A stretch of DNA of 7,695 bases. Source: Actinomycetota bacterium. Lineage in GTDB: Bacteria; Actinomycetota; Acidimicrobiia; Acidimicrobiales; Ilumatobacteraceae. The position numbers and the translations under genes were made by a program. Under the pieces are notes generated by a model. That model saw only the letters and a program-made list of their open reading frames with translations. It had not been told where the DNA came from and did no database searches. The DNA lies in the NCBI GenBank assembly GCA_009923685.1, contig RFTA01000024.1, positions 1 through 7,695 of the forward strand. Reading direction: 5' to 3'. Of the stretch, positions 1 to 5,365 are shown piece by piece (positions within the stretch are counted from its first letter, which is position 1; each line of letters starts with the position of its first letter).

Positions 1-49
1 GCTTGCGCACGCGGGCGAGATTCCTGGGATCACAAAGGCAAGTTGGTAA
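1..49 (+). CDS. rpsN: 30S ribosomal protein uS14 (S14), 3' end only
   Basis: This is the last part of a gene that starts upstream of the window. Reading codons from base 2, the frame gives LAHAGEIPGITKASW followed by a TAA stop at 47-49. The IPG-x-x-KASW ending is the conserved C-terminus of uS14, a protein of the 30S head close to the decoding region. The 'LAH' before 'AGEIPG' resembles the short zinc-binding (type Z) form more than the long E. coli form. The cysteines that would prove this lie outside the window, so the subtype is inference. The stop is 6 bases before rpsH, which matches the standard spc operon order (rpsN then rpsH). Confidence 0.9.
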   Translation, partial: LAHAGEIPGITKASW

Positions 50-55
50 ACCCTC

Positions 56-457
56 ATGATGACTGACCCAATCGCCGACATGCTCACTCGCATTCGCAAC
101 GGCAACGTTGCGTTGCGCAATGAAGTCTTGATGCCTGCGTCAAAACAAAAGTCTGCCCTCGCCGAGGTTCTCAAGCGTGAAGGCTTCATCGCCGATTATG
201 CGGTTGTACAAGATCCAAACGGTTCGGGCAAAGCTTTGAAGATCATCATGAAATATGGCTCTGATCGTCAGCGCACGATTTCGGGCATCAAGCGAATTTC
301 GACACCAGGCTTGCGCGTTTATCGCGCGGCAACCGAAGTGCCTCGCGTGCTTGGTGGTCTTGGCGTCGCAGTTTTGTCAACAAGTCACGGACTCATGACC
401 GACCGCGAAGCGCGCAAGCGCAACGTTGGTGGCGAAGTCATGTGTTTCGTGTGGTAA
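56..457 (+). CDS. rpsH: 30S ribosomal protein uS8 (S8)
   Basis: uS8 binds the central domain of 16S rRNA early in 30S assembly. In E. coli it also represses spc operon translation. The protein is 133 residues, the usual length. The N-terminal DPIADMLTRIRN (residues 4-15) is the family signature, and the C-terminal rRNA-binding part carries STSHGLMTD (108-116) and the ending VGGEVMCFVW. Two ATG codons stand in tandem at 56 and 59. Either fits, and MTDPIAD from 59 is the common family start, so the true protein may be one residue shorter. No strong Shine-Dalgarno site is visible, and translation is probably coupled to rpsN six bases upstream. The S8 operator of E. coli lies near rplE, outside this window. 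Confidence 0.97.
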   Translation: MMTDPIADMLTRIRNGNVALRNEVLMPASKQKSALAEVLKREGFIADYAVVQDPNGSGKALKIIMKYGSDRQRTISGIKRISTPGLRVYRAATEVPRVLGGLGVAVLSTSHGLMTDREARKRNVGGEVMCFVW

Positions 458-471
458 TTCGAAAGTCGAAC

Positions 472-475
472 GGAG
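472..475 (+). promoter_or_regulatory. Ribosome binding site of rplF
   Basis: GGAG lies seven bases before the ATG at 483. It decides the start of rplF against the in-frame upstream ATG at 426, which lies inside rpsH. Confidence 0.8.
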
Positions 476-482
476 AAACAAA

Positions 483-1025
483 ATGTCACGCATAGGAAAA
501 TCAGCACTCGCAGTGCCAGCAGGGGTCGAAGTAACGATCGCTGGCGCAGCAGTGACCGTCAAAGGGCCAAAGGGCACCTTGAAGCGCGAACTTCCGGCTG
601 GTGTTTCTGCGCGTCGCGAAGAAAACAACTTGTTTGTCGAGCGCGCCAACGACGAACGTGACTCTCGCTCGCGCCATGGACTTGCTCGCACACTTTTGTC
701 GAACATGATTATTGGTGTAACCGACGGCTACAGCAAGGCGCTCGATATTCAAGGCGTAGGTTACCGTGCCGAGGCGCAAGGGCCGAACAAACTCAAGTTG
801 GCACTTGGTTATTCGCACCCAATTGTTTATACGGCGCCAGATGGTGTGACTTTTGAAGTAACCGCACAAACTCAGGTAGTGATCAAAGGCAACGACAAAG
901 AAACAGTCGGTCAAGTTGCCGCAAACATCCGCAATATGCGTAAGCCCGAGCCATACAAAGGCAAAGGTGTTCGATATTTGAACGAGCGCGTTCGTCGCAA
1001 GGCCGGCAAGACCGGCAAGAAGTAA
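483..1025 (+). CDS. rplF: 50S ribosomal protein uL6 (L6)
   Basis: uL6 sits near the factor-binding region of the 50S subunit, beside the sarcin-ricin loop. The protein is 180 residues, typical for the family. It opens with MSRIGK and has two related alpha/beta domains: the first around residues 1-80 (VTVKGPKGTLKREL at 24-37), the second around 82-180 (IQGVGYRAE at 89-97). The conserved rRNA-binding tail is PEPYKGKGVRY (155-165) then RRKAGKTGKK. The open frame extends upstream to an ATG at 426, but that start would overlap rpsH and add 19 unrelated residues. The ATG at 483 has a GGAG seven bases upstream and gives the canonical N-terminus, so I chose it. The gap from rpsH is 25 bases. Confidence 0.97.
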   Translation: MSRIGKSALAVPAGVEVTIAGAAVTVKGPKGTLKRELPAGVSARREENNLFVERANDERDSRSRHGLARTLLSNMIIGVTDGYSKALDIQGVGYRAEAQGPNKLKLALGYSHPIVYTAPDGVTFEVTAQTQVVIKGNDKETVGQVAANIRNMRKPEPYKGKGVRYLNERVRRKAGKTGKK

Positions 1026-1044
1026 GTAAAGGACTAACTCGACC

Positions 1045-1413
1045 ATGGCTAGCACAGCAGAAAAAAGACACTCAGGGCGCTTGCGCCGTCAGCGCCGCGT
1101 GCGCAAGAAGATCCACGGCACAGCCGAGCGTCCACGCTTGGCCGTCTTTCGTAGCAACAAGCACTTGTCGGCACAATTGATCGATGATGATGCGGGTCGC
1201 ACAATTGCTTCGGCTTCGTCGCTTGAGGCCGACTTTCGAAAGTCGGGTTCGGGCTCAACTGTCGACGCTGCAAAGCGCGTTGGCAAGACCGTTGCACAAC
1301 GCGCCAAACAGGCCGGAATTACAAAAGTTGTTTATGACCGCGGTGGGTTTTTGTATCACGGTCGTATCGCAGCGGCAGCGCAAGCTGCTCGAGAAGAAGG
1401 CTTGGAGTTCTAA
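1045..1413 (+). CDS. rplR: 50S ribosomal protein uL18 (L18)
   Basis: uL18 binds 5S rRNA and helps attach it to the 50S central protuberance together with uL5. The protein is 122 residues, normal for bacteria. A very basic N-terminal arm (RLRRQRRVRKK at 12-22) leads into the core with GTAERPRLAVFRSNKH (25-40), which is strongly conserved. The C-terminal part has VVYDRGGFLYHGRIAA (95-110) and ends in REEGLEF, matching the family ending. A weak AAAGGA at 1028-1033 precedes the ATG by 11 bases. The TAA stop abuts the ATG of rpsE with no spacer, so the two are probably translationally coupled. Confidence 0.97.
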   Translation: MASTAEKRHSGRLRRQRRVRKKIHGTAERPRLAVFRSNKHLSAQLIDDDAGRTIASASSLEADFRKSGSGSTVDAAKRVGKTVAQRAKQAGITKVVYDRGGFLYHGRIAAAAQAAREEGLEF

Positions 1414-2070
1414 ATGACCGATGTAAATCAAATTCCCGCAATTTCTGGCGCTGAAGAGACCGGTCGTCGCGACCGTCGCGATCGTCGCGAGCCACGAGAG
1501 AAGCGCGAGCCACGTCCGCCAGCGAAGGTCGGCGAAATTGGTGATTCACGCGTCGTTCACATCAATCGCGTGGCAAAAGTTGTTAAGGGTGGTCGTAGAT
1601 TTTCGTTTACCGCGCTCGTCGTCGTGGGTGACCGCAATGGTCGCGTTGGCTTGGGCTACGGCAAGGCGAAAGAAGTGCCATTGGCGATTCAAAAGGGCAC
1701 CGAAGAAGCAAAGCGAAACATTTTTCATGTGGCTCTTGCTGGCACGACGATCACACATGCGACAATCGGCATCAATGGTGCTGGTCGAGTGATGCTCAAG
1801 CCTGCTGCTCCAGGTACCGGTGTTATCGCCGGTGGTGCCGCGCGAATCATTCTTGAAGAAGCCGGCATCAAAGACGTTTTGGCAAAAGTTTTGGGCTCAC
1901 CAAACGCGATCAATGTTGCTCGCGCAACAATCAACGGTTTGAAGGGCTTGCAACGACCAGACGAAGTTGCCAAGCGTCGTGGTTTGCCCGCAGAAGAATT
2001 CGTGCCAAAGGGCATGTTGCGTGCATATACAGAGCGCAAGAAAACCATCTCAAGTCTCGGAGCCAAATAA
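1414..2070 (+). CDS. rpsE: 30S ribosomal protein uS5 (S5) with charged N-terminal extension
   Basis: uS5 lies on the solvent side of the 30S subunit near the mRNA entry and takes part in decoding accuracy. At 218 residues it is longer than the E. coli protein (about 167) but close to other actinobacterial uS5 proteins. The first ~45 residues are a low-complexity charged tail (RRDRRDRRE at 18-26, then REPR twice). The core begins around residue 47 with the dsRBD-like domain (VVKGGRRFSFTALVVVGD, 56-73; GLGYGKAKEVP, 79-89). The C-terminal domain has PAAPGTGVIAGGAAR (130-144) and NAINVARAT (164-172). The KGGR loop, where spectinomycin resistance changes occur in other species, looks wild type. 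The start follows the rplR stop directly, with GGAG at 1404-1407 inside the end of rplR. Confidence 0.97.
   Translation: MTDVNQIPAISGAEETGRRDRRDRREPREKREPRPPAKVGEIGDSRVVHINRVAKVVKGGRRFSFTALVVVGDRNGRVGLGYGKAKEVPLAIQKGTEEAKRNIFHVALAGTTITHATIGINGAGRVMLKPAAPGTGVIAGGAARIILEEAGIKDVLAKVLGSPNAINVARATINGLKGLQRPDEVAKRRGLPAEEFVPKGMLRAYTERKKTISSLGAK
1465..1491 (+). repeat. Three tandem 9-bp units inside rpsE
   Basis: CGTCGCGAC, CGTCGCGAT and CGTCGCGAG follow each other in frame, encoding RRD, RRD and RRE at residues 18-26 of uS5. Only the last base of each unit differs. Just downstream, GCGAGCCACG occurs twice (1487-1496 and 1505-1514), encoding the two REPR copies. The region is short coding repetition in a disordered tail and could vary in copy number between strains. 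Confidence 0.85.
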
Positions 2071-2072
2071 TC

Positions 2073-2348
2073 ATGGCAACTGCAAAGAAAGTCGCGAAGC
2101 CAGCCAAGAAAGCTGCAGCAAAAAAATCTGTGGCCATCAAGGCAACTCGCAAAGCCCACACTGGGGCAACATTCGTGGTCAAGCAAGTGCGCTCACAAAT
2201 TGGCATCATGCCAAAGACCAAAGCAACGATGCGTGCCCTCGGCTTGCGCAAGATTGGTGATGTCAATACATTGCCTGATCGCCCAGAGATTCGCGGAATG
2301 ATCGCGCGCGTGCCTCACCTTATTGAAGTAAGCAAAAAAGGAGCATAA
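2073..2348 (+). CDS. rpmD: 50S ribosomal protein uL30 (L30) with Lys/Ala-rich N-terminal tail
   Basis: uL30 is a small 50S protein that contacts 23S rRNA. Bacterial uL30 is usually about 60 residues, and this one is 91. The normal core starts near residue 33 (TFVVKQVRSQIG, then ATMRALGLRKIG at 51-62) and ends with RGMIARVPHLIEV (74-86). The first ~27 residues are alanine and lysine with little else (AKKVAKPAKKAAAKKS), nine lysines in all, resembling histone H1-like or mycobacterial HU tails. The ATG at 2073 is the only good start: GGAG at 2059-2062 lies 10 bases upstream, the rpsE stop is two bases away, and no ATG or GTG appears at the core boundary. The position between rpsE and rplO supports the call. 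Confidence 0.93.
   Translation: MATAKKVAKPAKKAAAKKSVAIKATRKAHTGATFVVKQVRSQIGIMPKTKATMRALGLRKIGDVNTLPDRPEIRGMIARVPHLIEVSKKGA
2338..2343 (+). promoter_or_regulatory. Ribosome binding site of rplO
   Basis: AAGGAG lies seven bases before the rplO ATG at 2351 and overlaps the last codons of rpmD. It is among the strongest ribosome binding sites in the window. Confidence 0.8.
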
Positions 2349-2350
2349 TC

Positions 2351-2839
2351 ATGCGCGTCGATGAAATCGGACCTCGTTACGGGGCGCGAAAGAAGCCAAA
2401 GCGTGTTGGTCGCGGCACCGGTGGCAAGGGCGGTAAAACAGCCGGTCGCGGTACCAAAGGTCAGTATGCGCGAAACACAGTTGCACGTGGCTTTGAAGGT
2501 GGACAGATGCCCCTCAAACAACGCGTGCCAAAGTTGAAGGGCTTCAACAACCCGTTTCGTGTCGAATATTACGCCGTCAACCTTGACGCGATTGATTCAC
2601 TTGGCGCGAGCGAAGTTGACCCAGCAAAACTTGTTTCGAGTGGTGTGGCTCACAAAGGTCAGATGATCAAAGTTTTAGGTCGCGGCAAAATTACCCGTGC
2701 GGTGAAAGTTTCGGCTCACGCAGTGTCGAAGTCGGCTCAAGACGCGATTGTTGCAGCTGGTGGATCTGTAGTTATCTTGCCACCTACATATAAGGGTGTT
2801 CGACCACCCGCCAAGGGCAGTCAGTTCACCAACCGCTAG
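2351..2839 (+). CDS. rplO: 50S ribosomal protein uL15 (L15)
   Basis: uL15 is a late-binding 50S assembly protein with a long basic extended N-terminal region that threads through 23S rRNA. The 162 residues include the glycine/lysine-rich arm VGRGTGGKGGKTAGRGTKGQ (19-38), then GFEGGQMPLKQRVPKLKGF (47-65), both hallmarks of the family. The globular part spans about residues 70-143 and includes GKITRAVKVSAHAVS (112-126). A proline-rich basic end (LPPTYKGVRPPAKG) extends past the core. A good AAGGAG lies at 2338-2343, seven bases before the start and overlapping the end of rpmD. The TAG stop is followed by a 47-base gap before secY, the first noticeable break in the cluster. Confidence 0.97.
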   Translation: MRVDEIGPRYGARKKPKRVGRGTGGKGGKTAGRGTKGQYARNTVARGFEGGQMPLKQRVPKLKGFNNPFRVEYYAVNLDAIDSLGASEVDPAKLVSSGVAHKGQMIKVLGRGKITRAVKVSAHAVSKSAQDAIVAAGGSVVILPPTYKGVRPPAKGSQFTNR

Positions 2840-2875
2840 TACAGTTCGCATTGGCCTGCTTCTAGAAAAAGTAAC

Positions 2876-2879
2876 GAGG
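2876..2879 (+). promoter_or_regulatory. Ribosome binding site of secY (GTG start)
   Basis: GAGG lies seven bases before the GTG at 2887 and supports that codon as the start of secY. It sits in the 47-base gap after rplO, where I see no clear -35/-10 pair. Confidence 0.75.
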
Positions 2880-2886
2880 TAATTTC

Positions 2887-4206
2887 GTGGCAAAAATCGG
2901 CAATATTTTCAAAGTCGCAGAACTTCGTAACAAAATTTTGTTCACCTTGGCGATGTTGCTCGTATATCGTCTTGGCGTTTCGCTGAGAGTGCCGGGTGTA
3001 GACGCCCAGGCTGTCAGTCAGTTGCGCGAGGCTTCAAAATCGCAAGGCGCACTTGGTTTCTTGAACCTGTTCTCGGGCGGCGCGTTTGGCAGTTTCTCGA
3101 TTTTTGCGCTCGGCATCATGCCTTACATCACGTCGAGCATCATCATGCAGGTTTTGACTGTTGTGATTCCAAAACTTGAGCAGTGGCAACAAGAGGGCGC
3201 CACTGGTCAACGCAAAATCACTCAATGGACTCGCTATGTGGCGATCGGCATTGCGACATTGCAAGGTGCCGGCCTAACTTTTATTTTTGGTCAAGGTCGT
3301 GGTTCGGCGTTTTTTGGGGCGAGCACACAAGCGCCAGATGTTGTATTGCTCGACCCGTTCATGCCAAGAGCCTTGTTGGTGATTCCGTCGTTGGTGGCGG
3401 GCACCGCTCTATTGATGTGGCTCGGCGAACTAATCAGCCAACGAGGCATTGGCAACGGTATGTCGATGGTTATTTTTGCATCCGTTGTCAGTGATTTGCC
3501 GTATAGCTATTACTCGCTACTGCAAACTCGAAAGACTTTGGTGTTCGTAATTTTGGTTGCACTAACAATTGCGATCATTCTTGCCGTGGTTCGCGTCGAG
3601 TTAGGACAGCGAAGACTGCCTGTTCAGTTTGCAAAACGTGTTGTTGGTCGCAAAATGTACGGCGGGCAAAATACCTATATTCCATTGAAGGTCAACCAGT
3701 CGGGTGTGGTGCCGATCATTTTCGCCAGCTCAGTTCTTCTGTTGCCGGTTTTGATGTCGAATATGTTGGGTAGCGGTGAGGGTTGGCGAGGTTCGATTGC
3801 TCGTTTCGTAGATCAATATCTGATCAACAGCCAGAACCTTCTGTATGTCACGGTTTTTGCGCTGTTGATCATCGCATTCGCGTATTTTTATAATTCGATC
3901 GCGTTTGATCCGATTCGACAAGCAGATCAGTTGCGCAAACAAGGTGGTTTTATTCCGGGCATTCGACCTGGTCAGCAGACCGAATCGTTCTTGGCTAAAA
4001 CAGTTAATCGCATCACGCTGCCAGGCGCGATGTTTGTTGCGGTGATCGCGATTCTGCCATACATCGTTTTGTGGGTGGGCAATGTGAGCTCGTTTCCGTT
4101 TGCTGGTACCACCGTGTTGATCGCGGTCGGTGTTGCACTTGAACTGATGCGTCAAATTGACAGTCAGTTGATGCAACGCAACTACGAAGGCTTCCTTAAA
4201 CAATAA
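2887..4206 (+). CDS. secY: Protein translocase subunit SecY
   Basis: SecY is the channel subunit of the SecYEG complex in the cytoplasmic membrane. It passes unfolded preproteins outward and inserts membrane proteins. The 439 residues fit the family and show ten hydrophobic segments, roughly at 15-33, 73-92, 113-135, 161-180, 190-207, 215-238, 272-292, 315-338, 376-396 and 400-420. The plug region is FLNLFSGGAFGSFSIFALG (58-76), followed by MPYITSSIIMQ. The cytoplasmic loop that contacts SecA and the ribosome carries QLRKQGGFIPGIRPGQQT (348-365). Arg360 in IRPG matches the key arginine of that loop. The start is GTG, supported by GAGG seven bases upstream and by the absence of a better ATG. 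secY is followed by adk, the usual actinobacterial arrangement. Confidence 0.97.
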   Translation: MAKIGNIFKVAELRNKILFTLAMLLVYRLGVSLRVPGVDAQAVSQLREASKSQGALGFLNLFSGGAFGSFSIFALGIMPYITSSIIMQVLTVVIPKLEQWQQEGATGQRKITQWTRYVAIGIATLQGAGLTFIFGQGRGSAFFGASTQAPDVVLLDPFMPRALLVIPSLVAGTALLMWLGELISQRGIGNGMSMVIFASVVSDLPYSYYSLLQTRKTLVFVILVALTIAIILAVVRVELGQRRLPVQFAKRVVGRKMYGGQNTYIPLKVNQSGVVPIIFASSVLLLPVLMSNMLGSGEGWRGSIARFVDQYLINSQNLLYVTVFALLIIAFAYFYNSIAFDPIRQADQLRKQGGFIPGIRPGQQTESFLAKTVNRITLPGAMFVAVIAILPYIVLWVGNVSSFPFAGTTVLIAVGVALELMRQIDSQLMQRNYEGFLKQ

Positions 4207-4265
4207 TTTCGAGTGACATAACTTCGAACAAAGTTTTATTGGCCACAAGATCGGAATAAAAACTC

Positions 4266-4928
4266 ATGAGTGCTGGAGTGAGAATAATTATGTTCGGTCG
4301 CCAAGGCGCCGGCAAGGGCACCCAAAGTGCACGACTCGCCAAGTATTTTGAAGTTCCACATATTTCGACGGGCGAGATGTTGCGCAACGCGGTGAAGCAA
4401 GATTCTGTGGTCGGGCGCGCAGCCAAAGCCGTATTAGATCGCGGCGAACTAGTCGCCGACGACTTGATGGTTTCGTTGGTGCAAGGTCGAATCGGACAAG
4501 AAGATGCACGAACTGCAGGTTTTGTAATGGACGGGTTTCCACGCACGATCGGTCAAGCCACGGCATTTGATTCATTGACCCAGGCACGACCCGTGGGTTT
4601 TGTGATCGACTTAGATGTTGACCGCGAAATAGTCTTGGGGCGACTTTCGTCGCGAAGAACCTGTGAGAGATGCGACGCTATATATACGGCTACCGGCAAA
4701 GAACCCAACCCTTGGAAGTGCGACAAGTGCGGTGGGGCGGTTGTTCAGCGAACCGATGATAAACCAGCAGCAATCAACATGCGTCTAGATGTATATGAGA
4801 CCCAGACTGCTCCGCTGATTTCTTACTATCAGGGACGGGGTTCTTTGCATGTGGTCGACGGCTTGGGTTCGCCAGATCAAGTGTTTGATCGCATAAAAAC
4901 GGTGGTTGAAACTGGCCTTCGCCGATAG
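4266..4928 (+). CDS. adk: Adenylate kinase with four-cysteine lid
   Basis: Adenylate kinase interconverts ATP + AMP and 2 ADP in the cytoplasm, keeping adenine nucleotides balanced. The 220 residues are family length for the long-lid form. The P-loop is GRQGAGKGTQ (11-20), the AMP-binding segment includes ISTGEMLR (33-40), and DGFPRT is at 89-94. The lid has Cys133, Cys136, Cys152 and Cys155 in two CxxC pairs, the pattern of a structural zinc site in many Gram-positive enzymes. Catalytic arginines are plausible at 130/131, 162 and 173. The start at 4266 has a weak GGAA upstream. A GTG at 4278 would give the family-like MRIIMFG start, while ATG 4290 would delete the first beta strand. The start is therefore uncertain by four residues. 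Confidence 0.96.
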   Translation: MSAGVRIIMFGRQGAGKGTQSARLAKYFEVPHISTGEMLRNAVKQDSVVGRAAKAVLDRGELVADDLMVSLVQGRIGQEDARTAGFVMDGFPRTIGQATAFDSLTQARPVGFVIDLDVDREIVLGRLSSRRTCERCDAIYTATGKEPNPWKCDKCGGAVVQRTDDKPAAINMRLDVYETQTAPLISYYQGRGSLHVVDGLGSPDQVFDRIKTVVETGLRR

Positions 4929-4940
4929 CCTAACTAGTCG

Positions 4941-4966
4941 CCCTAAACGGTCTTCGGACCGTCGGG
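4941..4966 (+). promoter_or_regulatory. UUCG-capped RNA hairpin between adk and infA
   Basis: ACGGTC at 4947-4952 pairs perfectly with GACCGT at 4957-4962 around the loop TTCG, giving the very stable C(UUCG)G cap. CCC at 4941-4943 can add three outer pairs with GGG at 4964-4966 across a small internal loop. The following bases are A-rich (TAATAAGAGAAAAAA), not a U tract, so this is not a textbook intrinsic terminator. It may attenuate transcription, mark an RNA processing site or protect the upstream mRNA end. It sits in the longest gap of the window, between the secY–adk block and the alpha-operon block. Confidence 0.65.
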
Positions 4967-4994
4967 TAATAAGAGAAAAAACCATAATTCGTTC

Positions 4995-4998
4995 GGAG
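4995..4998 (+). promoter_or_regulatory. Ribosome binding site of infA (TTG start)
   Basis: GGAG lies five bases before the TTG at 5004. No in-frame ATG or GTG lies upstream near it, so this site and the family N-terminus together fix the unusual start codon. Confidence 0.75.
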
Positions 4999-5003
4999 AA
5001 ATT

Positions 5004-5228
5004 TTGCCCAAAAATAAGGAAGATGCAATCGTGCTGGAAGGCAAGATTACTGAATCCCTACCCAATGCAATGTTTCGAGTCGAATTAGAAAACGGACACA
5101 CGGTTTTGGCTCATATTTCGGGAAAGATGCGAATGAATTACATTCGAATTCTTCCTGGCGACAAAGTGCAAGTAGAGCTAACACCGTATGACCTCACCAG
5201 AGGTCGTATTACATATCGATTTAAATAA
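5004..5228 (+). CDS. infA: Translation initiation factor IF1
   Basis: IF1 binds the A site of the 30S subunit and works with IF2 and IF3 in start codon selection. The protein is 74 residues, near the usual 72-73, and forms one OB-fold of the S1 type. Conserved segments are LPNAMFRVELENGH (19-32), VLAHISGKMRMNYIRILPGD (34-53) and PYDLTRGRITYR (61-72). The start codon is TTG. It gives MPKNKEDAIVLEG, close to the usual actinobacterial N-terminus, and has GGAG five bases upstream. The next in-frame alternative, GTG at 5031, would remove nine residues of the first strand region. The gene follows adk after 75 bases, with no map gene between, and precedes rpmJ by nine bases. Confidence 0.95.
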   Translation: MPKNKEDAIVLEGKITESLPNAMFRVELENGHTVLAHISGKMRMNYIRILPGDKVQVELTPYDLTRGRITYRFK

Positions 5229-5231
5229 AGG
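5227..5231 (+). promoter_or_regulatory. Ribosome binding site of rpmJ (GTG start)
   Basis: AAAGG overlaps the infA stop codon and lies six bases before the GTG at 5238. It supports the short rpmJ reading frame. Confidence 0.65.
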
Positions 5232-5237
5232 CGTGCT

Positions 5238-5351
5238 GTGAAAGTAAGAACCAGCGTTAAAAAAATTTGCGAGAAATGCAAGATCATTCGTCGGCACAGC
5301 CGCGTAATGGTGATCTGCGAAAACCCACGCCATAAGCAACGTCAAGGCTGA
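5238..5351 (+). CDS. rpmJ: 50S ribosomal protein bL36 (L36), zinc-binding form
   Basis: bL36 is the smallest 50S protein and stabilises 23S rRNA structure. Translating from the GTG at 5238 gives a complete 37-residue protein ending in TGA: it opens MKVRTSVKKICEKC and ends NPRHKQRQG. Cys11, Cys14, Cys27 and His32 form the zinc ribbon that defines the C+ form. Length and pattern match bacterial bL36 exactly. The position between infA and rpsM is the standard one in Gram-positive bacteria. The stop is 14 bases before rpsM. The gene is short and starts with GTG, so automated calling may miss it. Confidence 0.96.
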   Translation: MKVRTSVKKICEKCKIIRRHSRVMVICENPRHKQRQG

Positions 5352-5365
5352 ACGAGAGAGACACA

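Noticed and set aside
426..482. Upstream extension of rplF to the ATG at 426
   Set aside because: It would overlap rpsH by 32 bases and add 19 residues absent from the family. The ATG at 483 has a good ribosome binding site.
501..1055. 184-residue antisense frame opposite rplF
   Set aside because: It runs exactly opposite a certain ribosomal gene. It has no ribosome binding site or recognisable domain, and its composition looks like a frame shadow. Rare TTA, CTA and TCA codons in the sense gene leave the antisense strand with few stops.
1461..1475. CGGTC/GACCG inverted repeat in rpsE as an RNA switch
   Set aside because: It is only five pairs and arises from the CGT CGC GAC coding repeat, so no regulatory role is needed to explain it.
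1725..2266. Overlapping antisense frames opposite rpsE and rpmD
   Set aside because: Two different antisense frames stay open at once over the same region, which points to sequence composition and not to genes.
3730..4248. 172-residue antisense frame opposite the 3' part of secY
   Set aside because: It has no recognisable motif and is explained by the codon use of secY on the other strand. The secY protein is well conserved throughout this part.
4207..4265. Possible promoter or hairpin between secY and adk
   Set aside because: GTGACA at 4213-4218 and TTTTAT at 4234-4239 are only 15 bases apart and match poorly. The AACTT/AAGTT stem is five mostly A-T pairs. Neither is convincing.
4963..5003. 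Possible promoter for infA after the UUCG hairpin
   Set aside because: CATAAT at 4983-4988 resembles a -10 box, but no -35-like hexamer lies at proper spacing and no extended -10 TG is present.
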